From: Cryptococcus deneoformans JEC21
Taxonomy: Eukaryota > Basidiomycota > Tremellomycetes > Tremellales > Cryptococcaceae
Assembly (NCBI RefSeq): GCF_000091045.1
Contig: NC_006694.1
Coordinates: 1,091,001-1,155,000 of the forward strand
DNA length: 64,000 nucleotides
Direction: 5' to 3'
The translations under genes and the position numbers were made by a program. Below, piece after piece: positions 1 through 11,868 of the stretch; positions within the stretch are counted from its first letter, which is position 1, and the number at the start of each line of letters is the position of its first letter. The notes under the pieces are model-generated. The model saw nothing but the letters and a program-made list of their open reading frames with translations. It was not told the DNA's origin and did no database searches.

Positions 1-1679
1 CATCTCGCCATCTGCCGTTTGGCGGTCCTGGGGCACGAACAATTCTAGACGATGAACCAGGTCCATCCTCTCTGCCGGATTCACAAGGGTACCCTGAAAA
101 TATGTATGAATCACACCCAGACGGTGCCCAGCAATTATCCCAGCAGTCAAGAGAGACCCACACTGCTTCACCTTCCCTAGACGGACCGCCAATCAAGCGC
201 GTAGGGGGCAAGGCAAACGTCTCATCGGCGTGCGGGCCCTGCAAGCGGGCCCACTTGGCGTGTGACATTGGACGACCATGTAAGAGATGCATCAACATGG
301 GTAAACAGGATCAATGTGAGGATGTACCGGTAAGTCTCGTTTTTTTACTAATTTCCCGTCGATCCTTTTCTACTCTTCCGTTGGTCAGCTATTGATGGCC
401 TTTTCAGCACAAGAAGAGAGGAAGGCCAAAGGTCGCAAGACCGCCGCTCGGAGAACCGTACCATCGAACATCTAGGCCAGTGCCAGTGGCTGCCGATGCT
501 GGTGGAATAGGCAGATGGAGAGGCCCATCAGTCTACGATCCGTCTTTCGTGCCGAATATGGACGCCGCACCTGGTCCTTCCATGACTGGCAGAGTATCCC
601 CCCGCAGGGCCAGCTCGTCAAGCATGGACGCTTCTGCTGCTAGTTACCCCACTCCTGATCCTACCGCTCATCCCTTCACCTTGTTCACCACTACAGACTT
701 CAAAATCTTGCGAGCTAGTCCATCCTGCTTCTCACTGGTTGGCTACCACCCTAACGAGTTCGTCAACCTCAACCTTCTTGATTGGATTCATCCACAAGAT
801 AGACACTTGATTGACATGGAGAGAAATAAGCTGTTGGCAGTACCGTATGTAGAGGGACAGTTGAGGTCTGTCGAAGTGACCCAGGCGGCAATCACCCAAA
901 GGACCGAATTGGAATTGTTGTCACCCGCTGAAGGAATGCGTGAACCCTATCCAAACAAGAATGTCCGTGTCCTTCATGTGGATAACCGCTTTAGCCCCTT
1001 CAATGTCCGACTTCACCTTGGCGGCGGGCTTGGTGCAAGCCTCTGGCAACCGGTAACTCTAGGCAGAGTGTATCTGGTCGTTTCCTTCCTTGCGATCCCT
1101 CGCAGTCATCATTTCCCTCCCGACGTACCTCCGGTACGACGACTTTCACAGATAAGCCCTCCAACACCTATAACCCCAGCTCCTGGCATGTCGGGTCAAG
1201 GGCTCCCAGGTTTCTCTTCCATCGCTGCCGGGGTTGACGGCCCTCAACCACGATACGACCAACCCCCACCACAAGTATACTACCCCCCACCGCAACCTCC
1301 AACGGCTCGTCCACCACCACCTCTTTCAGCACAGCCTTATCCCTCCTACCCACAAACGGCCATGCCGGCTAATGCACCCATGTATCCCCCTCGACGGTCG
1401 TCTTCGCCAAACTCTGCATACCGTACACCGCAAACAGCCAGTTATCCTATTAGCCCTACAGAGTATCAAATGCAGCCTGGATTTTACCCGCCTGCTGGAC
1501 CACATCCTCTTGGACCGCCTACAGTCATTGCCGGTGGAGAGTACAGACGGTCGAACTATGAGGAGTGGAGGATGGCGCAGCAAGCCGGTGCACCCGCATC
1601 TCTACTCCCTCCTAGAGATCACGCGGCGGTCACCGGTGGATCTTCAAACGATGCAACGAGACGAACTTGGGAGCTATAA
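1..1679 (+). CDS. Zn2Cys6 zinc-cluster transcription factor with PAS domain (5' truncated by window edge)
   Basis: Probable nuclear DNA-binding regulator. The open frame already runs from base 3, so the start lies outside the window. The first visible exon ends at 329, an intron with gtaagt...ttttcag spans 330-407, and the second exon runs to the TAA at 1677-1679 in the same frame. The zinc cluster lies at about 222-315 with spacing C-x2-C-x6-C-x5-C-x2-C-x8-C. It is followed across the intron by a basic HKKRGRPK AT-hook-like stretch. A PAS-like domain follows at about 680-1110 (FTTTDFKILRASPSC... through DWIHPQD). The C-terminal third is rich in Pro, Gln and Tyr and looks disordered, as in activation regions. 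The order cluster then PAS resembles the ERT1/AcuK/Rds2 group of gluconeogenic regulators, but the linker here is short, so no orthologue is named. The class is firm; the target genes are unknown. Confidence 0.85.
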
Positions 1680-2179
1680 GATCGGCGCAAAATGGTTGAG
1701 ATGCCCAATAAATTTCAAATCCCCAATGAAAATTTTGGGAAAAAAACAATATGATAATTTCATGGATTAGACCTGTAATGAGCACTTGATAATGTCTTGA
1801 ATGGAAAAACGGTATTATTGTAGAGTTTCACGTATGGTTAGTAGAGCAAACGCGTCGTGTCATGACTTATTAACGCTTTTCTGTTGTTAGACGTGCATAC
1901 CCCTCCCAGTGGCTTTTGCAATGATGATTTGGGAAATTACAGTGAAATGAGACATATGTATGAATATAACCTTTACGCAAGCGGATACCAAAACCAAAGC
2001 CGGGGGTTAAAAAAATGGTTGGGAGATAGTCCCCTCTTACCAAGACAATTATAAGGCCAGACTGTGAACAGTGGATAGGTTCTCATGTATATAACCATCG
2101 TAGACCTTGAACTTGTCGCCTAGTCGTGTCCTTTATGATAGAAAAATTCACAGCAGTCGCGGCACACCTCTTCGCACAA
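1680..2179. other. Convergent 3' intergenic region
   Basis: About 500 bases between the 3' ends of the transcription factor (+) and the CaM kinase (-). AT-rich with short T and A runs. No ORF, tRNA or repeat is supported; it presumably holds the two 3' UTRs. Confidence 0.6.
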
Positions 2180-3962
2180 TTAAATGGAGGCGGGAGCACC
2201 TGGTTGGATAACATCCTTCACGTCCTCCTATTATAAAATCGAGGATTAGCACAAACAATACCAACGACATGAACACACTGACCTGAGCCGCCTCTTCCTT
2301 GAACGCTTCCACTTCCTTCTTCAACTTTTCCTGCTCTGCCTCGGTCTGACCGTGGATAGTGGCACTGTGATCTTGGAGCCTGTGAACAGCCATCATACCC
2401 AAAACTGCCTTGCGGACTAAAGAGGTGTAAGTTCGGGTTCTTAAAGATTGGATACGATCAACTTACAAGTCTTCTTGGCATCGAAGGCGGCCTTGACGTT
2501 AGGCAACAAGTCAACACCCTTAGCCTCAGCGGGCTCGTCCTTGGAGGCTTCAACGTCTCTCAACCAAGGATGGTTTAACAATTCATCGACAGTAGGTCGA
2601 TTTGTGGGGTCGACAGTCAAGCAGTCACGCACGAACTGCCTGGCGGTTTCAGAGACACCCCCCCAATATTCGACAGGTTCGAAGCGATAGTCGCCCTTGC
2701 AGATGGCTTGCATTTCTTCATATTGCGAGTCGCGGTCGAAGGGGGTATAGCCACAAAGGAGGAAGTAGCTGTGAGCATGGTGAGCACCTAACGACTGCTG
2801 CTTGAATTAGGGAATACGCACGTGATGACACCGATGGCCCAAATATCCACAGGCTTACCATGACCGGCCTTTTTGAATATTTCAGGCTATTTGAGTTTGT
2901 CAGCTTGCGAAGCCCAACAGGGGTACAAGATACTTACAGCCATGTAACCAGGGGTCTTGGGAGGAAAATCAGCCAAATGCTCCCCACGTATATGAACCCA
3001 CTTACACCACATGTAGTAGTCAGAATGGCAAATTTATCGTCATCCAATACTTTGGACAATCCAAAGTCAGCCAACATGAGGTCCGCATCTTCGGCCTTGG
3101 ACTTGAAAAGAATGTTCTCCGGCTTCAAATCTGTTCAATCATGGTCAGCGTGTCGACGGGTTAGTCCATATAGGCTCACTCACCTCTGTGAACGATGCCT
3201 TGGTCATGGAGGTACTTGACGGCTGATGTTACAGTTCGCACAATATTGGCAGCATCCCTTTCCAAGGACGTCAGCTCCATACAACAGATTTTGAACAGCA
3301 AGCGATTGTGCCTCACTTCTCAAAGTAGCTTCCCTTGGCACAGATCCTGTCGAAAAGCTCTCCACCGGTACAAAGGTCAAAGACAAGCTGCAAAATGACC
3401 AGTCAACGAGCCACTCCCAAGTGAGCTTTCTCCTACGTACATAAAGATTGTGGGTAGTCTCGAAAAAGTCGTGTAGTTGAACGATGTTCTTGTGGCCAGC
3501 TGAAACTCGCTTAAGGACGGCAATTTCATTCCGGACCATATGCTCTCGGCCCTATTGACATGCTCAGTAACCGTCATGACCGATGGGTCACTCTTGACAT
3601 ACCATCAAGAACTTCTTATTAAGTACCTTGCAGGCGTAGTATTCACCGGTCTGTGAAGCCAAATATTAGCCTAGCTTTTATGACTCACTCGCAATGGCTC
3701 CGGAGAGGATGTTGAAGCGCAACCATTACAGCGTGGAAGAACACGCACCGTGATGTGAACACATTCTTTGACAACAGCGCTAATATAAAAGTCGAGTGCA
3801 TGAGCTTGGCCACTACGGTGATGTATCCATGGGAAGAAGAACTGACTACGTTCCACTACAAAGATAACAGATCGTTAGCGGAGCTCGGCATTTGAGCGGA
3901 GCTGCTCACCTTCCTAGTGTCTTTCCAGTCTTGTACTGGCAGGGCACAGTCTGAGGGGCCAT
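2180..3962 (-). CDS. CMK1: Calcium/calmodulin-dependent protein kinase type 1
   Basis: Cytosolic Ser/Thr kinase transducing Ca2+/calmodulin signals. Thirteen exons join to 1089 bases (362 aa), minus strand: 3910-3962, 3847-3855, 3749-3779, 3603-3650, 3441-3551, 3317-3387, 3184-3257, 3006-3130, 2938-2955, 2822-2886, 2467-2768, 2283-2416, 2180-2227. Seen in the product: glycine loop LGSGTYAVV (16-24), catalytic Lys39, HRDLKPEN (131-138), DFG (154-156), GYMAPE and DIWAIGVI, then a C-terminal basic/hydrophobic TFRKAVLGMMAVHRL segment where the family has its autoinhibitory and calmodulin-binding helix. The start ATG is the first in frame before YKTGKTLG. Two exons are tiny: 9 bases (inside the glycine loop) and 18 bases (TPGYMA). 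All introns are 45-100 bases with GT-AG ends. Length is usual for fungal CaMK1. Confidence 0.93.
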
Positions 3963-4487
3963 GTAGGGGTGACTGACGGTCTTGTGGGCTGCGGCGATAG
4001 AGGGGTGAAGTATGAATATAAGATCGATATGAAGATTACAGAGGATCAATGGCAGTTGCATGAAGGGATTATTAGAGCTAATTGACGGGGAGCTGCTTGT
4101 CGCCTGGCGCGTCGGCCTCCGCGACCAACCAGGATGCGGTGTAATGCTCGCAGTCCATCAAGCATAGCACAATTATGGATGGTTCATTTTGGACCTTAGA
4201 TTCATGCATGACTACCACAAGGCTATTGTATGTTTACATATTTGGCCGGTACAATCCGAGAGATCGTCAAGAAAGGACAGAGGACGCTGTGTTGTTATGG
4301 GCTGCGCGCACTCCTCAGGATGGGAGACCAACATGCGTTGTTGCCATGGGGCATCACTCAGAAAAATATGTGTCATGCATACAGCTACATATATTGCCAT
4401 TTCCTTATAATCAATTTCCCTGCACCACAATCCCGAGGCACTATAGCCTACCACACCGCGTCCAAGAAAAAGTCAGCAGGGACTCAC
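3963..4487. other. Intergenic region upstream of CMK1
   Basis: About 525 bases between the CMK1 start and the stop of the next minus-strand gene. Several short overlapping ORFs occur on both strands but none has a recognisable domain or good splice context. It likely holds the CMK1 promoter and the 3' UTR of the SAP gene. Confidence 0.5.
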
Positions 4488-5519
4488 CTATACTTTTACT
4501 TTTTTGGTGTCCTGTACGATATAACGCGGTCAGAAACAACTTTTGAACGTGCAGCAACAAATAGACGTACAGGCTCAGAGGCCGCATTTTGACCCTCTGT
4601 TTCCTCCACCACTGGCGGTTTGTTTGACCCGAACTTCTCAGCACGCTTCCTCTTCTTCTCCTCTTCAGCGGCAAGCTTGGCGGCCAATTCACTGGGGAAT
4701 CTATCAGCATTGACGGTCGCGTGATCTTTCAATAAATCACGTACGGGTCAACCTCCTCGGCTTTTTTCTCCGGTTTAGATGCAGGCTTTCCGGCTTCCTT
4801 CTTTTCAGGCAATCCAAATTTGGCCGCCCTCTTGGCAAGAATATCATCACTCAGCCCAAGAGAGTCCTTATTAATGGACGCAGCTTTTTCTCTCGTTTCA
4901 GCTGGTTTTGATTCGGCCTTTTCGGTCTTTGCAGGCTTGGTAGCGGAGGGTTTGGGCAAATTGAAAGGGATACCGAAGCGTTCAGCTCGTGCCTTCATAG
5001 CTTTTTGATCAGGGGTGAGCTCCACTTCAGGCTCCGTAGAGGGAGCAGGGGCAAGAATATCGTTTGTTTCAGCAGCAGGCAACTCTGATGCGCTAGCATC
5101 AGAAGTGCGAGGAGGCTATAGGGCAGGTAATGTCAGTATAGAGGGATTGACCGGCGCCAATGATACGCACGTCAATGAGTGAAGTATCAGGGGCCGCTGG
5201 AGCGGTGGTGACCTGTGGTATTGTTTTAGGAACGTTTGTGCCGCTTATAGGCGCATCAGGGTCGATCTGCTCATTCATCATCAGCAATTATTCTTCTCTG
5301 TGAAGACGATTCAACTTGCCAGTTCTTCCTGAGGTTCTTCATAGGAGATGTTGTTCTCAAGAAGCCTCTTGACCAAATCATCCTTCTTCCCGGTCTGGGG
5401 TAAGTGATATTTGGCAAGTAATTCTTTGAGGTCTGTAACCTTGAGCTTTTGGCTGGACCAGAATCAGTGGATCCGCCGGAGGACATGATAGAGTATTTCA
5501 CTTACAGCCTGGCTTCCAT
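4488..5519 (-). CDS. SAP-domain protein, Tho1/SARNP (CIP29)-like
   Basis: Predicted nuclear RNA/DNA-binding protein of the Tho1/SARNP type, a family linked to co-transcriptional mRNP assembly and export. Six exons: 5506-5519, 5320-5452, 5171-5266, 4745-5115, 4571-4691, 4488-4511, summing to 759 bases (252 aa). The SAP motif is at residues about 4-38 (LQKLKVTDLKELLAKY...TGKKDDLVKRLLEN). The middle carries two copies of a K-A-R/K-A-E/A-R/K-F-G motif (AERFGIPF, AAKFGLPE) and a third AEKFGSNK near the end. This repeated RxxRFG pattern is typical of SARNP/Tho1. The tail is Lys-rich (DTKKVKV). The intron after exon 2 starts with GCAAGT, a GC-AG intron. Its acceptor could be GAG or the CAG three bases on, adding or removing one Gln. 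The short first exon of 14 bases is supported by the frame into the SAP domain. Confidence 0.85.
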
Positions 5520-5928
5520 CACGTATGTCTTGGTTTTTATCTTAGTACGTGCTCCTTGGAGATTGTATATCCGTGGTCCTGGTGCGAAGCTGCCTGGTGC
5601 TGTAGGATGGATGGAACGATGTCGAAGATTGAACTGTAACGAACAACACCTACGGTGGTGGGGTGGGGGCGGGGGTACGCGTGATCCCTCGACCAACGGT
5701 GTTTATCCACGTCATAGTTTGCTTTTCCCTTTTCATTATTATTTTATCATCATCATCATCATGTCATGTTCATCATCAACAATCATATGGGCAATACTTA
5801 GGTTTCAGCGCGATATGCATAAGAGAGACCATGAACGCAAGCGTTCTTATACTGTAATCCTTGTCCTTGTGGCTACGAAGGAAAGAGTCACTCCTCAGCA
5901 GATTGTTGACAAGACCACTCTTCATCTC
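5520..5928. other. Intergenic region with simple ATC repeats
   Basis: About 410 bases between two minus-strand genes. It contains a short (ATC)n tract around 5745-5765 and a G-run near 5657-5675. No gene is supported; it should hold the promoter of the SAP gene and the 3' UTR of the thioesterase. Confidence 0.5.
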
Positions 5929-7399
5929 TCAGAGTCTAGCCTGTAGATCTTCTTCATCTATTCCACTAGCTGCCACCCCCATCGGCTTCTTCCCTGGCTC
6001 TCTGACTTTAAATACTCCCTCTTGACATGTCACTGCCAACAACTTTCCCTTTGCGCTGTATACTCTTCCTCTTGCCACGGCTCTTCCACTTGACATGTCA
6101 GCCACTTGCGATTCCATGACATGCAATACAGGCTCTTGATAATTGAGATCTGGTGGTAAAGGGTAGAAGTGCACTGAATGGTCTAAGGAGGCAATCAAGC
6201 CTATTTGAGGAGTAGACGACATGTTGAGACCGATAGAGCGCGTTGCAGCACCCACGAGTTGATAATCGGTCAGGTAAATGATCATGGACTGTGAACTGTC
6301 AGACGACCGTTCAAGCTAAGTGCACGCGGCTTACTTTATACATCTCTTCGCTGATTGTTTCATCAGGATCTATGCGTGGTCGATACCACGTCATTCGGGT
6401 GGTGGGTAAACCATTGAGGTAATACTCTTTTGAAGATGGTACTCCCGGAATCTTCCTGGCAACCGAAGTGAAAAAGGGTGCTGAACCTCTTTTCTATGTT
6501 GTTCTTAGCATTGGCGTCAATTTGAGGCATTGTAGTACTGCTCACCTTTGACCAGTTGTCGAAATATTCCCATTTCCATCCTAATTCTTCTTTACTTTTC
6601 TCCTGCACTAGTCTTTGGAGGAAGACTTCGTTCTCTTCGCATTGATCCCAGGGTCTTAGTTCCTTTGGGAAGGGCATTTGAAAGCTCTGCTTGACCTCGA
6701 AGCTTTCACCATTCTTCTGCGTAGGATCTTCATCCCACGGCTGAGTCATTGCTGTCAGACTGTGCGAGACTTTGATAGATGTATGGTCTTCAGACGACGC
6801 TGAGGACCGTTCATATAGCGATTCATAGCTAGCGAAGAGGATGAAGAATATTCTCCCATTCTGCCATCCCCTCACTTCCCTTCGGCAGTATCTCTGGCCC
6901 TCAGCAAGTTTATCCACCCTATATTCGATATCTCCGTCTGGCAGTGCAGGGTGTAAGAAGTAGCAATGAATGCTATGCAAGCCAAATGGAGATTCAACAG
7001 TCAAAAGCGATGAGCAAAGGGCTTGCGAGATGACGAGACCCCCGTAGATTGACCTTGCCCCTGGAGGTATCCAGGTGTCATGAGGGATGAAGGTAAAGGA
7101 CTTGTTGGGGTAGGGAGAGACGCTTATGCGCGAAGCTAAAGACATTCCGATAAGTCGAGCAAAAGTCTGTGAAGAAATGAAAGAAGCTTTCGCCAAGTCA
7201 TTCCTCTCCTTGACTGTTATTGATATGGTAGACTGAGACGAAGTTGCAGTCCGTCAATAGATTCATGAAAAAAGTGATCCATCTCCGTCCCCGGCGGCGG
7301 CTGAAAATGGCCCAAATAACCGGTCGGCTGATGAACGGTAAGATACGTCGTCTCACCCATTGTTGACAAGTGCTTGGGAAACATCTTCTCGTCATGCAT
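5929..7399 (-). CDS. Peroxisomal-type acyl-CoA thioesterase (TesB/ACOT8 family)
   Basis: Predicted to hydrolyse fatty acyl-CoA to free acid and CoA, probably in peroxisomes. Supported exons: about 6546-7135, 6335-6451 and 5929-6288. The double-hotdog fold is recognisable from [19 protein letters not shown], then [20 protein letters not shown] and the second half TRMTWYRPR and [18 protein letters not shown]. The protein ends in ARL, a conservative PTS1-like tripeptide, which fits peroxisomal targeting. The intron at 6452-6545 could also end at 6494 (catag), which keeps the frame and adds 14 residues; both joins are open and the longer exon has the more typical intron size. The 5' end is uncertain: the frame has no ATG before the exon at 7135. 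A first exon starting at 7282 (MDHFFHES) or 7399 and ending near 7240 would restore a start, but its donor (gtctca) is weak. Confidence 0.8.
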
Positions 7400-7735
7400 A
7401 ACTTATGCGTGGCTTGCGGATAGAGTAAGAGGTCTATCGTCAATTCTTTTTGAGGCTGATAGGATATTTGGTAAATGCACAACCAAAAACAAAGATTTCA
7501 GACTTCGAACAATGGGCATTTCGGCCTGCATATTATGATGTCATTTTGTGCTTTAAGGCACATGACAACAAACCGCTGAGATGGCCGTTCTCGCACAATT
7601 GACAATTCTTGGACTGCAATAGACTGTCTTTCCTGCTCAAAGTCTTCTCGTGGCTGAAAACTTCATTATCCTCTTGTTCCACTAGAGCCGTGTGGTTGCC
7701 TTATTCCCCAACCATCGCTGGCACACATTGCTTCC
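7400..7735. promoter_or_regulatory. Divergent promoter region, thioesterase / OMA1
   Basis: About 340 bases between the probable 5' end of the thioesterase (-) and the OMA1 start (+). No specific element was recognised. Confidence 0.4.
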
Positions 7736-9633
7736 ATGTCGATGCTAAAGTCGTTCATTCGTGTGAGGCCTCTGGGCCGAACCCACCGATCTATTATCCC
7801 TACTCAGCCCTTTGCTTCTGCCCCAATATCAGCGGGACACAACCTGCATTCAACTGAGTCAAAAACAATTCCGACTGTCAGACATATCCCTTCATTAGCC
7901 CGTTTTCCCAACAATTCGCTATCAAGGAGTTTCCACTCCACAAACAGGCGGCAGGATGTTCTGTTTGTAGCGATGCCGGCCTTGAAGAGTGGCTTGCTCA
8001 ATATCACAAGGTTTAGCCTTCTGTTTCTGCCATTTGCAATTAGATACAAGTATGTCACAGCATTCTGATTCCCCTTTCAACTGTGAACTAATGCGATCAC
8101 CAGGTTGTGGAAAAGATACCGACGGATATCCCTTTTGTTGCTACAAATCCCTGTACGTATCCAAATGCACTTGCATCTTCATGAGAACCGTCATTTATCT
8201 TTGCAGATATTCGCGATCTGTATAATCCTTGCATTAGGATTAGATCAAAGCCCACGAACGAAAAGATGGAGACTTCTACTCATGTCTGAGCACGAAGAGC
8301 TTGCGTGGTCAAGACGAAAGTAAGAACGAATCCAGTATCCCCAGAGACCTTTAACTAAAAGTCGAATCCAGGCAAAGAGAAATTCTTCGTAACGATGGCC
8401 ATAAGTTGCTCCCTCCAGATGATCCTCGATCTCGTCAAGTCGCTAGAGTCACCACTCGCCTCGTCACCGCATTGGAAGAAGAAGACCGTCATATCGTTTA
8501 TGGAGCCAATTGGCCGCCCAAATCGCAAGAACTGTCCCGGCTGATCTCTGAACGAGAAGCCTTGATAGGAGAAGGAGACAGATATTACCTACCGAGTGGT
8601 ACAGCTAAGAGTACATACGTACCCTACAGACCGCCTACCAACAACCCTTTGAAACAGTTTGAGTCGCCAGACTGGCGCGTGTATGTGATAGATTCAGTAA
8701 GCTCATAAACCTTTTCGGGAAACTGTTGTTTCTAAAGTCTGACAATCCCTTTCGGTGTTAGCCTGAAGTGAATGCCTTCGCCCTACCAAGCAGAGATGTT
8801 TTTGTTTACACCGGTCTCCTTGACACACTGCCCGGGGATGATGTCATGCTGTCTGCAATCTTAGCCCATGAGATCGCTCATGTCGTAGAAAGACATACGG
8901 TTGAAAATCTAGGAGTAAGTCTTACAGTTATTTGAGATGGATCTTCCAGCGCTGACTTGAATGATCTCAGTTCTTGAATCTGGCGACTGTGGGATTTGAC
9001 GTCTTGCGAGGATTGGCCTTTGCATTTACCATCTCCTTCCCATTGTACGTACTGTTGAAACTGCCTGGAATGCTACCTGATGATCGCTCATACGAGTGCA
9101 CGAATATAGTATCACGGACTCAGCCGGGATGTGTATCAACTGGATCAACAATGTCCTCGCCGACAGAGCTTACTCTAGAAAACTTGAAATGGAGGCCGAT
9201 GCTGTAGGCTTGGAGGTACATATGCTCTCGAATTGAGATCAATAAAACGTGTGGCATGTGCTGATAGCGATCAATCAGATCATGGCGACCGCAGGATACG
9301 ACCCTAGGGCCGCAAGCGACTTGTGGGAGCTTATGGCATGTGTGGAGGACGACGCAGCGGCGATGGGACAAGGGATCAGTGTCGAGAACCGGTTCACTCT
9401 GCTTAGGACGCATCCGACAAGTGACGTTCGACTAAAAGTAAGCAATTGGAAGCGTACGCATTTTTTACTTTGTGCCCTGACTGGAATTTGATTTCTAGGC
9501 TCTCAGCAAGGATATGGAAGGTGCGCTGAAGATTTGGCGGGACCATAGGAGGAAGCGTCAGCCCAAGAGAGTGGAGAAAAAGCAGGAAAAGAAGGATAAC
9601 GTCCCTGAATCGGACAAAGCTGTATCGGAATAA
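7736..9633 (+). CDS. OMA1: Mitochondrial inner-membrane metalloprotease Oma1 (M48 family)
   Basis: Zn-dependent protease of mitochondrial membrane-protein quality control. Nine exons: 7736-8049, 8104-8152, 8207-8319, 8372-8696, 8762-8914, 8971-9044, 9110-9215, 9279-9437, 9499-9633, totalling 1428 bases (475 aa). The N-terminus is Arg/Ser-rich without acidic residues, as expected for a mitochondrial presequence. A hydrophobic helix follows (LLLLQIPIFAICIILALGL, split by an intron). The active site is HEIAH (H303, E304, H307) and the third-ligand region is LEMEADAVG (about 368-375). Another motif, NAFALPSRDVFVYTGLL (about 271-287), is typical of M48 proteases. The C-terminal tail is Lys-rich. 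Length and order fit Oma1. The start is the first ATG of two close ones (7736, 7742). Confidence 0.93.
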
Positions 9634-9840
9634 GGATGGTATTCCAGAAGATAGCATGCGGTCGTTATTTAGCATGCACTTATTCGTGGAAAATTGTTTA
9701 TATGTATCACCCGCAAATTCTCAATTTGCATTGGACAGTTGAAGTACAACGCTCTTCCCTTGACATATTGAAATGATACACAAGTTTGGCACCATAATCG
9801 CTACACCCCCGAAGCATACGCCCCTTATCAGATGAACGGC

Positions 9841-11868
9841 TTATCGACCGGTAAATTTCCTCTCGAGATAACGAGCAGGGATGTAGATGAGACCGACGAC
9901 GACGAAACCAATCTCGAACGCAATATCGCCGCTAATGAAGATGTCAGCTTCCTTGCATAACAACTACCTTCTAGAAAGGGTACCCACGTTCCCTCAATCT
10001 TCCTAGCAATCCATCCAGTCCACCAACTCTGAGCCATACCACCGGTCACCACAGGGATACCCTATATTATCCGATCAGTTCGCAGCCACTTTCCACAAAT
10101 GACAGCTTTACTCACACAGATGGCGGCGAAAATGGCGGCAAGTCCGATTGGCAACTTTCCAATCTGATTCCAGATCTCCACAGGATAAGTTTTCCTACTC
10201 ACTGGTCCTCGGAAGAGGATGGGCTCGATAAGTGTCGGAGGGATGTACAATGCACTCCAGTAGGAAAGGACAGATGAAAAATTTTCCAAGGCGGAATAGA
10301 ACTTGGATGCGCCGCAGATGGCGATGGGGAGGTAGATGGCAGATACGACGAGAGCGAGGAAGTATCGAGGCACTATAAGGAGATGGTTAGACAGCAGTTA
10401 ATAATTTGAGGGGTGAAATTACGCACCTCGGACAAGCCATGGGATAGCGACCTGACCACTGAGACCGGCGCTGTAAATAGTAGGAGCGGTATTGGCGACA
10501 ACACTCAGACTGAAAAGTACCATCACGAATCGAGATGCGCCGTTACCGTTGCCAGTCATGGTATAGATGAGATTAGGGACACCAACGTTGGACGCTGTTT
10601 CCCAGTCGGGGATGGAGTACGCTGCGAGCTGACAGGCGGCACCGAACATCTGGCAAAGGATCATAGGGACAACCATGCCAACATAGACACAGAGGAAAAG
10701 CTTCCAACCTGGAGTCTGGGGAGGCAAGCTGGTTGTCTTCAGACCAAAACTGATTAGCGACGCTTGGGCAATAATGGACCTTGAGACCTACAAAGTCACT
10801 AGCTAAACTGGTATATGTGATAGAAAAACCGATCAAACTGGCACCATAACCCAAAACACCGCTAGCTGTCACGGCGGTCGCAGCCTTGGCCACATCGGAC
10901 TGGACGAGGTGAAGTTTGTCACCAACAACACCTGCAAGCACGACATAGAGGATGACCATGACAGGGAAAGAGGCAAGGGAAACAATGTGTAAAGCGTTGA
11001 GTCCGACAAACGAAAGCTAGGGGAAAAATGGGTTAATGCTGCGATAGACAAGAGGAATGTAATTTACGTACGATGAGAGCGATGAGAGCAGCAATAACAA
11101 TTCCGACATCCCAGCTCATGGTAGAGTTAGAAGCCAAGGCGAGACACTGTCCAGCAAGGATAGCAGTGAGAGCCATGAAGCCGATCATGGTGGCGCAGTT
11201 GAGTATACCATAGATAAGAGCCAAGCCATAGCTGTGACATATGTGTCAGCCAATATCCTTCATTGAAAAAGAATAGGACCTACCCCATACCGTAACGAGC
11301 TTGCACCATTTGCCTCATACCCGTCTTGGGACCATTGGTTGCACAGTAGGCAACCGGCAGCGCGGAGGCCGCCGTAAAAAACACAATGCACAGGCAGCTG
11401 GTTTTCCAGTCAAGGCCAAACAACGAAGGTCCGATGACACCCTCTGAAAACTGAAGAGCGCGGTTAGAGCAGCTATTGACGTTTGAGCGGCAGACATACT
11501 GATAGAATGTTGGTGTTCCAAGCAGCCCAAAGGGTGAATTGTGGCAAATAGGTCCATTTGTTCAACTCGTCCCGTTCCTGCGTGGATCAGCATCTTGAAC
11601 GGGGACATCATGTCAAATGCCTCACATTTTCTGGTCTAGGATCAATACCCCGTTCTTCTACACCGTGCTCTACCAGAATATCCATAGTTCTCTTTGCCAA
11701 TCCGACCACGCGCTCGCCTTGCCGGCCCTTTTTCTTCACAAGTTCATCGCTGTACTGCGGTAAATAGTCGACCTGATTCACGGATGAACTTTTTCTCCGA
11801 TCTTTGAGCTCGTATGACTCGCTGCTGATCGGTAGTGGCTGTATTGGCTCTTTGAGATTGTGGGACAT
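9841..11868 (-). CDS. Purine-cytosine permease, NCS1 family (Fcy2-like), copy A
   Basis: Plasma-membrane proton symporter for cytosine and purines, the family that also imports 5-fluorocytosine. Nine exons: 11626-11868, 11500-11577, 11284-11450, 11072-11231, 10792-11016, 10427-10736, 10116-10372, 9988-10061, 9841-9931; 1605 bases, 534 aa. It has an acidic cytosolic N-terminus with the family GIDPRPEN-like motif, then WAAWNTNILSFSEGVIGP, NGPKTGMRQMVQARYG and about 12 hydrophobic segments, ending YLERKFTGR. It is a clear paralogue of the permease at 27301-29422: the positions around SDFTTSLP/ADFTVSMP and GGDxxFE...Y/F-ER/EK-K align. The intron 10737-10791 must end in AAG rather than the nearer CAG to keep frame, and the paralogue alignment supports this. 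The gene is divergent from the phosphate exporter. Confidence 0.93.

Noticed and set aside
5745..5770. CRISPR or tandem repeat
   Set aside because: Only a short (ATC)n tract; no spacers or repeated units, and the organism is eukaryotic.
6452..6545. AAG acceptor in the thioesterase intron
   Set aside because: First thought to need AAG at 6452, but a normal TAG acceptor at about 6494 also keeps the frame, so it is not counted as a non-canonical case.
9649..9840. Possible small gene between OMA1 and permease A
   Set aside because: Under 200 bases, no start with protein-like composition; better read as convergent 3' UTRs.
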